Shown here in pieces: positions 29,221 through 38,844 of a stretch of 64,000 bases of DNA (within the stretch, counting starts at the first letter, position 1; every line of letters begins with the position of its first letter). Made by a program: the position numbers and the translations under genes. A model generated the notes under the pieces. The model did not search any database. It worked only from the letters and a program-made list of their open reading frames with translations, and had not been told where the DNA came from. The stretch spans positions 1,798,001 to 1,862,000 of the forward strand of contig NZ_CP047024.1 of the NCBI RefSeq assembly GCF_009796745.1, in the 5' to 3' direction. The stretch comes from Paraglaciecola sp. L1A13 (lineage in GTDB: Bacteria; Pseudomonadota; Gammaproteobacteria; Enterobacterales; Alteromonadaceae).

Positions 29221-29682
29221 TTACTTTTGAGATAACACGGATTTGCATGCGCCCATTAACCGGATGCGCCTTGACTCCCAAATAATGTCATCGATGGTGT
29301 AACCATTGGGGCATAAATCTTGTTTTTCTAGGGTGTTTTTCAGGTTACGCACGGCTTTGTCTTCCAATGCGAGTTTTGTTTCGTTGTCTGGCTGAGGATT
29401 AAAGTTCGACCCAATCGGGCGTGAGCTTTGCCTTTGGGTTCCACTGTCACGTCGGCCATCACGCCCACCTTCTCGCCTGCCGCTTGGGCTGCTTGGGTTT
29501 TCCTCGGGCAAATTAAACCAAGACAAACCAAATGCAAACTGTGTCTCGCCGGAAGGACCAAGCTGACTGGTGAAATGATCTGTGGTTTCGATGGGTTTAG
29601 GCTCATTGCTGGCACAGCCGAACAGACCAACCGCGAGTAAGATTAAGGGCCATTTATACACGTTCTTGAGGTGTGTTTTCAC
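29221..29682 (-). CDS. Hypothetical lipoprotein
   Basis: A 153-residue protein I do not recognise. It begins with a positively charged, hydrophobic leader ending in the lipobox LFGC (about residues 20-23), so it is a predicted lipoprotein. Around residues 62-90 it has a low-complexity Arg/Gly/Ser-rich stretch (SPSGRREGGRDGRRDSGTQR), likely disordered. The C-terminal 50 residues (ALEDKAVRNLKNTLEKQDLCPNGYTIDDIIWESRRIRLMGACK) look folded, with two cysteines. It lies just upstream of frmA on the same strand. Confidence 0.7.
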   Translation of the reverse strand: MKTHLKNVYKWPLILLAVGLFGCASNEPKPIETTDHFTSQLGPSGETQFAFGLSWFNLPEENPSSPSGRREGGRDGRRDSGTQRQSSRPIGSNFNPQPDNETKLALEDKAVRNLKNTLEKQDLCPNGYTIDDIIWESRRIRLMGACKSVLSQK

Positions 29683-29792
29683 TTAAATTAACTCACTTTT
29701 TTAAAATATCAGCAGTCAGTCTAAACGCTTTGCCACGGGCAGTACAATTGACATGTATGGTGAATAAATAAAATCATATCAAAGCCGACATG

Positions 29793-30653
29793 TTAATCGT
29801 TAAACCGGTACCAAAATGCGCTGTTGTCATGTAATAACAAGGACTTAAACGATTGACTTAAACCTAGCTTTTGCGTGTATATTTGCCACAATTCGGAGTA
29901 TGCACAGCTAAAGAGTGTTAACGGGAAATTACTGGCGAGCATAACGCGTTTGTCACCCATTGCTTGAAGGCAAGTGGACAAGGAGGGCAGCATATCGGCA
30001 GGCGTGTAAGCGCGATTTTGCATCTCCCAAGCCGATAACTTTATTGCGACATTCGGATACCGGGCTAATTTATTGAGGTGTTTGTTCCATTGTTGCCATT
30101 CGTTACTTTGCTCCAGCTTAGGTGGCCAGCCTGCATGATTAATGATCACGCGCAACTGCGGTAGGTTATCTAATATGTTGCACAGTGCTTGGGTTGCCCA
30201 CTCATCTTGCAGTGAAAACTGTGCGTCGAAGCTTAATTGGTGCTCGGCAAGTAGGCTCAGGTTTTGTTGAAATATTGCGTTGCTCAGCAGTGTTTTGGCA
30301 TCATCATCTAGGATATGGCGAAGACCAATTACAGATACACGAGTTTGCAGTTTCGCCAGTGTGCTAGGGAAGTTCTCATTGGATAAATCACCGCCCGCCA
30401 CACTCTTGAAGGGTAGGGTGCAATGTTGCTCAAGCCAGTCTACTTCGCGCCAAGGGCGAGTATTATCAAACCCGGCTTCAATGTGTACAAAACCAGCAAG
30501 CTTATTTGTGGGCGCAAGGCTAATATCTTGTTGGCTAAAGCTTTGATTGATTTTGTTTTTATCAGGCCAAAAAGGTGGGTTGGACGGTTGCAGCCAATCG
30601 TATTGACCTTGTTTAAGATTGAATAAGTGCAAATGGGGATCAATGATATCCAT
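29793..30653 (-). CDS. Amidohydrolase-family (lactonase-like) protein
   Basis: A 286-residue TIM-barrel metal-dependent hydrolase of the amidohydrolase-2 family, in which many members open sugar lactones. The start is ATG 30653, giving MDIIDPHLHLF with the HxH metal motif at 7-9; an in-frame TTG six bases upstream is less likely. Further family features are GFVHIEAGFD (about 55-64), VIINHAGWP (about 170-178) and ASNFPL near 246. It lies 21 bp after an SDR dehydrogenase gene on the same strand. The pair resembles a dehydrogenase plus lactonase in a non-phosphorylative sugar oxidation route (for example fucose or rhamnose); substrate is inferred only. Confidence 0.82.
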   Translation of the reverse strand: MDIIDPHLHLFNLKQGQYDWLQPSNPPFWPDKNKINQSFSQQDISLAPTNKLAGFVHIEAGFDNTRPWREVDWLEQHCTLPFKSVAGGDLSNENFPSTLAKLQTRVSVIGLRHILDDDAKTLLSNAIFQQNLSLLAEHQLSFDAQFSLQDEWATQALCNILDNLPQLRVIINHAGWPPKLEQSNEWQQWNKHLNKLARYPNVAIKLSAWEMQNRAYTPADMLPSLSTCLQAMGDKRVMLASNFPLTLFSCAYSELWQIYTQKLGLSQSFKSLLLHDNSAFWYRFND

Positions 30654-30673
30654 TGTCAACCGCTACCTTATGT

Positions 30674-31429
30674 TTATTGGGCTGTATAGCCGCCGTCAAT
30701 CACTTGCAAACTACCGGTAATAAATTGCGCGTTTTCACTGGCTAAAAAGTAACACAACTGCGCCACTTCATCAGGTTGACCTAATCGACCTAAGGGCTGT
30801 AACGCGGCTTCTTCTGCATGCACTTCGGTGGCGTCGCGACCAGATTGAGCAAGATATTTATCGATAGCATTATGGTAAAGGGGCGTTTCGATTGTGCCGG
30901 GGCAAACGGCGTTCGCGCGAATATTATACTTGGCATAATCAAGGGCAGTCGTTTTAGCCATCGACGCGAGTGCGCTCTTTGTCAGGTTGTAAGCAAAGGA
31001 ATTATGCTTAGCGATAAGGGCCTGATCAGACGCCATCAAAATAATTGAGCCTGCTTGGTACTTCACCATACTCGGCAAAACCGCTTGGATGGCTGCATAT
31101 GCGCCTTTCACATTAATCGCGAACATGCGATCTAATACGTCTTCGCTGGTTTGCTCAATATTTGCTGACAGATGCACGCCCGCATTGGATATTAAGCAAT
31201 CTACCTTGCTATATTTTCTGATGACACTGTCAATCGAACTGTGTACTTGTGCAACTTGGGATACGTCACACTGTAACCATTGAATATTATTGCAATCATC
31301 TGGAGGCGCTTGTAAGTCAAGGTTGATTACTTGGTAACCTTTTGCAGCAAAAAGACGACAAATTGCATGACCAATACCTAAGCTACCGCCGGTCACGATA
31401 CAAACCCCGTGATTTGTTTGCGTAGTCAT
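30674..31429 (-). CDS. SDR-family NAD(P)-dependent dehydrogenase
   Basis: A 251-residue classical short-chain dehydrogenase. The cofactor motif TGGSLGIG is at about 13-20, NAG at about 84-86, and the catalytic Ser, Tyr and Lys sit in MASDQALIAKHNSFAYNLTKSAL (about 131-153). The ending GSLQVIDGGYTAQ is typical. It is followed at 21 bp by the lactonase-like amidohydrolase and is probably co-transcribed with it. A sugar or alcohol substrate is likely from context, but it cannot be fixed from sequence. Confidence 0.9.
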   Translation of the reverse strand: MTTQTNHGVCIVTGGSLGIGHAICRLFAAKGYQVINLDLQAPPDDCNNIQWLQCDVSQVAQVHSSIDSVIRKYSKVDCLISNAGVHLSANIEQTSEDVLDRMFAINVKGAYAAIQAVLPSMVKYQAGSIILMASDQALIAKHNSFAYNLTKSALASMAKTTALDYAKYNIRANAVCPGTIETPLYHNAIDKYLAQSGRDATEVHAEEAALQPLGRLGQPDEVAQLCYFLASENAQFITGSLQVIDGGYTAQ

Positions 31430-31480
31430 AATACCTCGAAAAATACGTGCGTTCGGTGCAGTCTTTGCACACGAATTAAG

Positions 31481-31930
31481 CTAATCGTCATGAAATTCTT
31501 TACCCATTTTCAATGTGCGAGTGGCCAGCTGCACTTCTTTTAAAAATGAAATCAATGCGCTGATAAGTAGCAATAAGGCAATAACGAATAAGATGACGAT
31601 TGTTTTGGTCAAATCAACGACTAAAAATTCGCCGATAAATAAACTGCATACCACCGCACACACAAACAGTGCCGAAGCAGTACACATGCCGATTGAGCGA
31701 TTGATAATTTTTATACGGCGCCACAAATATTTTAATTCAATTTGTGAGATTTTTAATTTTTCTGGACTCTTGAGAATGGCTACACGCCTTTCAATGATCC
31801 TCGCTCTGTCAACTATCCGGCCTAAACGCCCAGACATAACATTTAAGAAGCCCGCAATACCGGTCAACATAAAGACCGGTGCGACGACAATTTGAATAAC
31901 CTGAGCCAAATCAGAAATCGAAGATTCCAC
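31481..31930 (-). CDS. DUF2721 membrane protein
   Basis: A 149-residue membrane protein of the DUF2721 family, function unknown. Three hydrophobic helices are visible (about 10-30, 75-97 and 100-122), with a basic conserved loop between the first two (MSGRLGRIVDRARIIERR). It starts 2 bp after the rimO stop and is evidently in the same transcript. Confidence 0.88.
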   Translation of the reverse strand: MESSISDLAQVIQIVVAPVFMLTGIAGFLNVMSGRLGRIVDRARIIERRVAILKSPEKLKISQIELKYLWRRIKIINRSIGMCTASALFVCAVVCSLFIGEFLVVDLTKTIVILFVIALLLLISALISFLKEVQLATRTLKMGKEFHDD

Positions 31931-31932
31931 TA

Positions 31933-33354
31933 TTAACGACTAACATCGCTGTTTACTGGGCGTGAGGCCCATAAATCGTACTCGTCAGCATGTTCCACTG
32001 TGGCAGTAATTAAATCGCCAGGTTTGAGCGTAACGTCGCCATTTAAATAGACTAAACCGTCGATTTCAGGGGCGTCAGCAAAACTACGACCAATAGCGCC
32101 TTCTTCGTCGACTTCGTCTATTAATACTTGAATGGTTTGTCCTATTCTACGCTGTAGTTTAGCGGTGCTGATCTGTTGTTGTTTTTGCATGAAGCGTTCA
32201 AAACGCTCCTGCTTTATTTCTTCGCTTAAAGGGTCTGGCAAATCGTTGGCTTTGGCGCCCTCTACGTCAGAATATTTGAAGCAGCCTACACGGTCTAATT
32301 GCGCTTCATCTAAGAAGTCGAGCAACATTTGAAAGTCTTCTTCTGTTTCGCCAGGAAAACCAACAATAAAGGTCGAGCGAATAACCAATTCAGGGCATAG
32401 CTCACGCCACTTTTTGATACGCTCCATGGTGCGTTCGGCAGCAGCTGGGCGTTTCATCAATTTAAGGATGCGCGGACTGGCATGTTGAAATGGAATGTCT
32501 AAATAAGGTAATACTTTGCCTGATGCCATCAGCGGCATGATTTTGTCGACCGAAGGATACGGATAAACATAGTGCAAGCGCACCCACATGCCCATTTCGC
32601 CGAGTTTTTCGCATAACTCTGTCATGCCGGTTTTAACAGGCATACCATTCCAGAAACCCATTTTGTTTTTCACATCGACGCCATAAGCACTGGTGTCTTG
32701 TGAAATCACTAATAACTCTTTAACCCCCGCATTTTTTAGACGCTGAGCTTCATCTAATATTTCACCGATAGGACGGCTGACCAAATCACCACGCATTGAT
32801 GGAATAATGCAAAAGGTGCAACGATGATTACAACCTTCAGATATTTTTAAATAGGCGTAATGACGAGGTGTAAGCTTAACGCCTATATCCGGTACCAAGT
32901 TCAAATAAGGGTTATGACTAGGTTGTGGTAGGTGCTGATGCACTTGATTCACCACTTCTTCATAAGCGTGTGGCCCCGTTATAGCAAGTACATTGGGGTG
33001 TACTTCACGGATTTCGTCTTCTTTAATGCCTAAACAACCAGTAACAATCACTTTACCGTTTTCAGCTAAGGCTTCGCCTATGGTGTCCAGTGACTCTTGT
33101 ACAGCCGTATCGATAAAGCCACAGGTATTCACTATGACTAAGTCTGAGTCATTATAGGTATTTACCACGTCATACCCTTCGGTGCGCAGTTGGGTCAGAA
33201 TACGTTCAGAATCCACTAAGTTTTTAGGACAGCCCAGGCTAACGAAACCGATCCGTGAACCGGTTGATAAGGTTGCTGGCTTGTCGGCTTCAAGGATCTT
33301 AACCGGGGTTTCTAGGGTCGTGGTTTGCTTGGGATTAAAGGTTTCAACAGTCAT
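31933..33354 (-). CDS. rimO: Ribosomal protein S12 methylthiotransferase
   Basis: A radical-SAM enzyme that adds a methylthio group to the conserved aspartate of ribosomal protein S12. The 473-residue protein starts at ATG 33354, three bases inside a TTG. The N-terminal MTTase domain carries cluster cysteines in [19 protein letters not shown] and VTGCLG. The radical-SAM CxxxCxxC is in [16 protein letters not shown]. The C-terminal TRAM domain spans about 400-470. It is followed by the DUF2721 gene after 2 bp. Confidence 0.97.
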   Translation of the reverse strand: MTVETFNPKQTTTLETPVKILEADKPATLSTGSRIGFVSLGCPKNLVDSERILTQLRTEGYDVVNTYNDSDLVIVNTCGFIDTAVQESLDTIGEALAENGKVIVTGCLGIKEDEIREVHPNVLAITGPHAYEEVVNQVHQHLPQPSHNPYLNLVPDIGVKLTPRHYAYLKISEGCNHRCTFCIIPSMRGDLVSRPIGEILDEAQRLKNAGVKELLVISQDTSAYGVDVKNKMGFWNGMPVKTGMTELCEKLGEMGMWVRLHYVYPYPSVDKIMPLMASGKVLPYLDIPFQHASPRILKLMKRPAAAERTMERIKKWRELCPELVIRSTFIVGFPGETEEDFQMLLDFLDEAQLDRVGCFKYSDVEGAKANDLPDPLSEEIKQERFERFMQKQQQISTAKLQRRIGQTIQVLIDEVDEEGAIGRSFADAPEIDGLVYLNGDVTLKPGDLITATVEHADEYDLWASRPVNSDVSR

Positions 33355-33518
33355 CAAATGCTCAAAGTAAAGTAGTGTGTGGCAACGAACGCCAAATTGC
33401 GCCGATTATAACGGAAATACAATGGGATTCACATGGAAGATGATTGTCTTTAGTTTACCTTCGCAGCGAGAGTAGCACGTCAGTATCTGAGAAATGGAAG
33501 GGCTGAGCTGACAAACAT

Positions 33519-33540
33519 AAAAAACGGCGTAATAACGCCG
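33519..33540 (-). terminator. Intrinsic terminator, minus strand
   Basis: On the minus strand, stem CGGCGT-TATT-ACGCCG is followed by six Ts, 25 bp past the end of the broken PEP-CTERM gene. It is the terminator of that former gene. Confidence 0.8.
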
Positions 33541-33564
33541 ATTTCCTTACGTAAATGTAGTGAC

Positions 33565-34486
33565 TTATTTTGTTAAATCCTCTTTTCGCTTTGGCTTAGG
33601 GTCTTCTTTACGCAGTATAAAAAATGCGGCGCTGAAGAATAGGAACATCCATACCGGAGGCTCAGGTACATCATTGGTGTTATCACGTTGTAGTTGAACA
33701 TATTGTAGGTCATAGGTCATAGGTCATAAGTCAGCAATATATTCTAATGCCAGTGACAAACCATCATTGCCTGCAATCCTACGGCCAAGCCAGTTATCAC
33801 TAAATGTCAGCATAGTTGTTGCTAGGTCAGTGATTACATTGCCGTCACCGTCTGGAATATCACCGGGGACATTTAAGAAGTTGTAATCAAAATTCATCAC
33901 AGTATCAAAATCGACAAAAGAATAAATAGTGAATGAGTTGTATAAATCCAACCATGTGAGATTACCGGTAATATCGACCGCGTCGTAGCTTAATCCTCGT
34001 TAGGTGTCCATTATCTCGAACACCCGGTTTGTATTAAGTGCGGTCACGTCTCCGTCGAAGGTCATCAACCGGGGCTATTACTAGGGCTGATACTTGTGCC
34101 CGATAAAAATACGTCGCTAGCAAAATATCTGCGCCCATAATGTCACCTGTTAACGTTAGTAACTCATTATCGGCCATTGTGATTAGCCCATTGTTTATGA
34201 TTGACCTATCTAACGTCTCGCCATCAGAAAAAGAAATCAAGCTGCCTTTTGTATTATTGATAAGACCATTTTTTTCGAACTGAGCACCTTCGAGATTATT
34301 AATAACACCGCTATTAAATAAGATGTCGTTGACAACAATGTGACCGCGATTAATGAGTTGGCCTTGGTTGATAATCGTGCCAGATTTAACGTCGGGTGTT
34401 CCTGTGTTGGTTATCGAGCCTGACGATAACAAGACTCCATTGTTATCAGTCACAATTACGCCATCGTTGTCGATACTCGTGTCATC
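33565..34486 (-). pseudogene. Broken PEP-CTERM surface protein
   Basis: A decayed gene in at least two frames. The N-terminal part (34034-34486) holds beta-solenoid-like repeats (IINQGQLINRGHIVVNDILF, SGVINNLEGAQFEKNGLINN). A frameshift near 34070 leads into a second frame (GDVTALNTNRVFEIMDT) with an in-frame TAA at 34000-34002. That frame continues through NLTWLDLYNSFTIYSFVDFD to a TGA at 33724-33726. Still in the same frame, a PEP-CTERM sorting signal follows: VPEPPVWMFLFFSAAFFILRK from 33669, with a basic tail and a stop at 33565-33567. PEP-CTERM proteins are cleaved and exported by an exosortase. No exosortase gene is in this window. The original N-terminus and signal peptide are not recognisable. 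Confidence 0.75.
33706..33733 (+). repeat. Tandem heptamer array (TAGGTCA)x3 + TAAGTCA
   Basis: Four 7-bp units lie inside the broken PEP-CTERM gene. On the coding (minus) strand the unit is TGACCTA. The present four copies create the in-frame TGA at 33724-33726, while a single copy would read straight through in the same frame. Confidence 0.85.
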
Positions 34487-34730
34487 TCATTATTGCGATT
34501 GCGAAATATTTTGCGAATACATGCTTCTTTAGGGAGAGTAAGATTGCTGTTTCCTACCGAAAAAGTTGGTGTGGTGTCATGAGTATCGATTGATACTTTT
34601 TGCAGTGTGGTGCTGTTTTGGGTTTATATAAAAAGCCTTCATCCAAAGAAAAATATACGATGTATTCCTTCTTGGGCCTCCCTGACTCGACTATGTCGGG
34701 CGAAAATATGCGCAATCTACCGCTAATTGT

Positions 34731-35858
34731 TCAACCTGATATCTGGGCGTTGCTGCTGTGTAACTTTCGGCGATTGTGCTTCGATTGCGTTTTCATTCTA
34801 CGGGTTTTATAAAATAAATAGCAGCCGGTGAACCCGAGTAACAATGGGCTTAATCCGAGAGTGGACCAAACAAGTTTACTCAATAAGCCTGCAAAATCGC
34901 CAAAATGTAATTTTCTGAAACTGTCAATGATCACCGCTCCAGTAGTGTTATCGCGGACATCTTGTTGGTGGACCCACTCGCCTGTCTGACTATCGAACGT
35001 GATGGTACTGGCGTATTCACTATTAAGTGGATTAAACGTTGGTACATCGCCAAAAAAAGTTATCTGCATCTCGTCTTCATAAGGTAGTACCAAATAAGTT
35101 GGGGTAAATTCGCTTATTAGGGTTTTGGCTTTGTCGTGTAGGTGTTGAATTGATAACTGCTTATCGTATCTAGGCGCTACTTGAGTGGGGATTGGGTCGT
35201 GGGCATGCTCAGTGTATTCATGCAACAGCTCTGCTGCGTTCCAATAACCACCGGTGATGGATAAAATCAATAATATGGGAGAGGCGACGATACCAACCAT
35301 TTTATGCATGTCACTAAACAAAATACGTTTTGCGCCTTGCCAGCGTAAGGTCAAAAAGCGTTGCCAGAACTTGCGATAAATAATCAGTCCACTAAGGGCT
35401 AAAAACAGCAGAATGCACGACACCACAAAACCGATGATGATACCGGCATTGTGCATTAACAGGGTGAAATGCAAGTCCAATAACCAGTCCGTGAAATCAC
35501 TGTTAAGGCCCACTGGTTTGGATAGCAAGTCGCCTGTGTATTGGTTAACATAGACTTTAAACCAGTCGCTACTTTTGTGTTGAATAATATAGGCTGCATC
35601 TGAACGTTGCTTGTCGTCAAATATTTCCCAGGTGCCAACCTCAAAATTGGGGTGAGCGTTTTTTACTGAGTCTATTAATGTGTCCAGCGGCAATCGTTCT
35701 GCCGTTTTTGCTACGTTGACTTGTAACTTTTCTGGCATTAAGAGGTTATCGATTTCTGCCTTAAAAACCAGAATACTGCCGGTTAAGGAAATAAGCAGCA
35801 TGGGAATGAGCGCCAAGAGAGCCCCATAAGCGTGCCATTTATGAAGTGTTTTTCGCAT
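34731..35858 (-). CDS. PepSY-associated inner-membrane protein
   Basis: A 375-residue membrane protein of the PepSY-TM family, often found beside siderophore receptors, where members are thought to act as ferric-siderophore reductases or in periplasmic iron handling. Membrane segments are at about 10-32 (LLALIPMLLISLTGSILVF), 140-165, 190-210 and 335-360. PepSY-like periplasmic parts lie between them. An AAGGA Shine-Dalgarno sequence precedes the ATG. It follows a TonB-siderophore receptor on the same strand, with a terminator-like hairpin between them. Iron-related function is inferred from context. Confidence 0.85.
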   Translation of the reverse strand: MRKTLHKWHAYGALLALIPMLLISLTGSILVFKAEIDNLLMPEKLQVNVAKTAERLPLDTLIDSVKNAHPNFEVGTWEIFDDKQRSDAAYIIQHKSSDWFKVYVNQYTGDLLSKPVGLNSDFTDWLLDLHFTLLMHNAGIIIGFVVSCILLFLALSGLIIYRKFWQRFLTLRWQGAKRILFSDMHKMVGIVASPILLILSITGGYWNAAELLHEYTEHAHDPIPTQVAPRYDKQLSIQHLHDKAKTLISEFTPTYLVLPYEDEMQITFFGDVPTFNPLNSEYASTITFDSQTGEWVHQQDVRDNTTGAVIIDSFRKLHFGDFAGLLSKLVWSTLGLSPLLLGFTGCYLFYKTRRMKTQSKHNRRKLHSSNAQISG

Positions 35859-35880
35859 ATCATTCGGTCCTTAATCTAAC

Positions 35881-35915
35881 AAAAAAACGATATGCATTAT
35901 TTGTCATATCGTTTT
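35881..35915 (-). terminator. Intrinsic terminator between receptor and PepSY gene
   Basis: Minus-strand stem AAAACGATATG / CATATCGTTTT with a 10-nt loop, followed by seven Ts. It would end or attenuate the receptor transcript before the PepSY gene, about 22 bp upstream of the PepSY start. Confidence 0.8.
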
Positions 35916-35992
35916 CAATCGAGCGTGTGTTTTTAGTAAATAGCGCGCTCGTTTTGATCTGTAATGTGGCTATTGGATATCGTTTTGATTGT

Positions 35993-38125
35993 TTATAACT
36001 TCCAGCTTAAGGTGGCATTGTAATTAACTGGTGCGCCGTAAAAACCTTGTGCCCAATACAAGCTATTAATGTATTTTTCATCTGTGGCATTATTGACATT
36101 CACCGTTAAGATGATGGCATCGTTAATCTGGTATCGCGCCATTAAATCCACCACGCTATAGGCATCTTGTGCGGTGGTAATAGTATCTCCGGCGTTAGAG
36201 AATCCTTCACCGACAACTCCTTGGTTGCGTGATGTTTTGTTCTGCCAGCGCATATTAACGCCCACACTGAATTGCTCCCACTGCTGAAACTGATAGGTCG
36301 CGCCAAGCTTTAATAGTTGGCTGGGGGTATACGCTTTTACCGTTTCATCGCCTTCAATTTCAAAATTGGTATAGCCGATGCTGACCTGTAAGCCATCAGA
36401 CAGTTGACCTGCAATATCAAGCTCAAACCCGTTACTGTTTATACCGTCTGCGCCAATATAGCGTTGCTCTGCTATAGGAAGGTCAGCGGTGGCAGGATCA
36501 ACAATAGCCACATTGACTTGCTCGATATCGAAGTATGCAAAAGAGGTAATAAGCGAATCATTTAGCCATTGACGTTTAATTCCTATTTCACGGCTCTCAC
36601 CGGTTATAGGAGCAAGGATGTCGTCATTAATGTCGACTTCAGTTTGCGACACAAAGGTTTCGGTATAACTTGCGTAGGCTACGGTGTTAGGCATAAATTC
36701 ATACACCGCACCTAGATAGGGGATAAACTCATCATCATCAACATCTTGCAATACTCCGTAAGATGTCCCTTGTGCGTGCCACTCATTGAAACGACCGCCC
36801 GCGATAATATGCAAGCCATCGGCAACATTAAAACGTCCGGTAAAATAGGCTGCTTTTTGTTTCGTTTGTACATCACTGCCAGTTAGGGCATCCGCAAAAG
36901 TGGGTTTAGGGGTATTGCCATCCCACGTGTTTAAATTGGTGATAGGGGGGAATCCGTTACCTGTGGTGTAATCATATAATGACGAGTCTGTGTAACTCAT
37001 TTTGGCGTAATTAAGCCCAAATACCACTTGGTGATCCCGATTAAATAAGCTGAAATCGCCACTCACATACAAATCAAATAAGTTATGTTCATCGTCTAAA
37101 TCATACTCACTTCCATAACCCGTTAGACCCAGCTCAGTTTCTTTATCAGGGGTACCAAATACATAAAAAAGCTCGGTATCTTCATCTGTGCTTTTATGGG
37201 AATAAGTACTGCGTAGCGACCAATTATCATTAAAGTAATGACTAAGCTCTACTACTGTGTTGTTTTTGATCACCGTCCAGTTTGACCAGTTAGCTGAGGT
37301 GTTGGTAGATGTATCATAATCCGTCGCACTGCCGTCTGTGTAAAATAATGGCAGGGCACCCCAGTTGTTGCCTTTTGCTTTGTTATCAAGGTAACTGTGG
37401 CTTAATGATAACTTAGTGCTGTCGGACAGATTGGCCTCTACGAAACCGTAAATTAGCGTTTTGTCTTGCTCGTAGCGGTCAAGGTAAGAATCTTGTTCCT
37501 GTTTTACCGCGACAACTCGTGCGGCCACGTTATCAGTAATGGGCGTAGATACATCCGCATCAATACGCCGATTATTCCACGAACCTATGGTCGCGTTGAC
37601 CTTCGCTTGCGTATCAAGGGTTGGTCGTTTACGGATAAAGTTAATGGTCGCCGATGGATTACCCACCCCAGTCATTAAGCCATTTGCCCCGCGTATTACT
37701 TCAACTCGTTCATAAATAGCGGTGTCTTCATCTGCGTGATTATTTCCGCTGGTCAGTGGCAGTCCGATACCGTCTATTTGAAAGTTAGTAATATCGAACC
37801 CACGTGCCGTGTAGTAAGTACGGTCGGTTTCGATACGTTGCACATTTACGCCTGTGGCACTGTCGAGTGCATCATTAATATCGTTCAACTGAAAGTCTTG
37901 CATTTGCGCGCTGGTTATCACTGATACTGACTGGGGAATATCAAATATATCTAAATCTAATCGAGAGGCTCCGCTAGCTGAGTGAGCGCCATATCCATCA
38001 ATATATGAGCCCGTTACTTCGATTTTCTCAATGGCTTTTGCGTCGTTTTGATTTGTTGTTTGGGCAAGTGCCATATTAGTAAAAACGGTCAGTAAGGTGA
38101 AATAACTAAATCTTTGCTTAATCAT
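35993..38125 (-). CDS. TonB-dependent siderophore receptor
   Basis: A 710-residue outer-membrane receptor of the ferric-siderophore subclass (FhuE/FpvA-like). A signal peptide ends near residue 21 (NMALAQ). A TonB-box-like IEKIEVTGSY follows at about 33-42. The plug includes DIPQSVSVITSAQMQDFQLNDINDALDSATGVNVQ and YERVEVIRGANGLMTGVGNPSATINFIRKRP, and the barrel ends NYNATLSWKL. Full length for the family. A near-perfect Fur box lies 72 bp upstream, so iron repression is likely. The particular siderophore cannot be read from the sequence. Confidence 0.93.
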   Translation of the reverse strand: MIKQRFSYFTLLTVFTNMALAQTTNQNDAKAIEKIEVTGSYIDGYGAHSASGASRLDLDIFDIPQSVSVITSAQMQDFQLNDINDALDSATGVNVQRIETDRTYYTARGFDITNFQIDGIGLPLTSGNNHADEDTAIYERVEVIRGANGLMTGVGNPSATINFIRKRPTLDTQAKVNATIGSWNNRRIDADVSTPITDNVAARVVAVKQEQDSYLDRYEQDKTLIYGFVEANLSDSTKLSLSHSYLDNKAKGNNWGALPLFYTDGSATDYDTSTNTSANWSNWTVIKNNTVVELSHYFNDNWSLRSTYSHKSTDEDTELFYVFGTPDKETELGLTGYGSEYDLDDEHNLFDLYVSGDFSLFNRDHQVVFGLNYAKMSYTDSSLYDYTTGNGFPPITNLNTWDGNTPKPTFADALTGSDVQTKQKAAYFTGRFNVADGLHIIAGGRFNEWHAQGTSYGVLQDVDDDEFIPYLGAVYEFMPNTVAYASYTETFVSQTEVDINDDILAPITGESREIGIKRQWLNDSLITSFAYFDIEQVNVAIVDPATADLPIAEQRYIGADGINSNGFELDIAGQLSDGLQVSIGYTNFEIEGDETVKAYTPSQLLKLGATYQFQQWEQFSVGVNMRWQNKTSRNQGVVGEGFSNAGDTITTAQDAYSVVDLMARYQINDAIILTVNVNNATDEKYINSLYWAQGFYGAPVNYNATLSWKL

Positions 38126-38196
38126 GATGGTGGACGATGCCTTTTAAATGAGTGGTGTTTTAGTAACAAGATTATTCCACACGCAAAACGCAATGT

Positions 38197-38217
38197 AAAT
38201 GATATCTATTATCATTT
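38197..38217 (-). promoter_or_regulatory. Fur-box candidate of the siderophore receptor
   Basis: Perfect inverted repeat AAATGATA-TCTAT-TATCATTT, matching the Fur consensus pattern of ATGATA and TATCAT half-sites. It lies upstream of the receptor start. Fur with iron would repress the receptor. Confidence 0.82.
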
Positions 38218-38844
38218 GAGTGGGAGGCTTGGTTTATACCTGAAGATAAATTATTTACTATTTGTCTGACTTTTCCTGTCTCATTAAGAAGTATTGTTCA
38301 TTATTGAGGCCGTACTTGAATCGCTAAAAATGGTTAGCATGGTTATTTTTGACGTTATAGGTGTTCATTACAGGGCGCGGCTCACTAAATCGATCAGACA
38401 ATCGAAGTGGCATAAGTGACTGGAGGGGGGAAGGTACAGATTGAATTCTGACTACGTATTGATAACCGACCAGTCAATAACACGAATCTGTTTCAATCTA
38501 GTTGAGGCATTCACTTTCTAATTTTGTTATGTTTCAAAGGATTCAAATAACTTATTTATGGCGTTTTTGCGTACGAAAGTACGCGCGTTGCTCATTGCTT
38601 AGATCAGAAACAGCGTTTATTCTAACCACCGACTAAAAATATAATTTGCATAAGATTGATAAAAAACTTAACGCGATATGAAAACCCAAATTTCACTTTG
38701 CCAATGTTTCGGTACTATATAGCTAAAAAAGATAGCTAAAAAAGCATAATTGAAAAATGCTGTTACTGCTCAAAATGAGTGATTAAATGCCGATACATTT
38801 ATATTTTTTAATTGAACATTAGATAATTGACTGAATTAGATAAT
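38218..38844. other. Intergenic region with a dispersed-repeat copy
   Basis: About 630 bp, AT-rich, without a supported gene. It contains the first copy (38587-38606) of a 20-bp sequence repeated at 40968-40987, and must hold the promoter of the GGDEF-EAL gene. Confidence 0.5.
38587..38606 (+). repeat. Dispersed repeat, copy 1
   Basis: GTTGCTCATTGCTTAGATCA, identical to 40968-40987. Similarity extends on both sides (ACG before; AACAGCGTTTA / GGCAACGTTTA after), so the related block is about 40 bp. Both copies precede a gene on the plus strand. Confidence 0.75.

Noticed and set aside
34600..34812. 70-codon plus-strand frame overlapping the PepSY gene end
   Set aside because: Runs antisense into the PepSY gene and has no family features.
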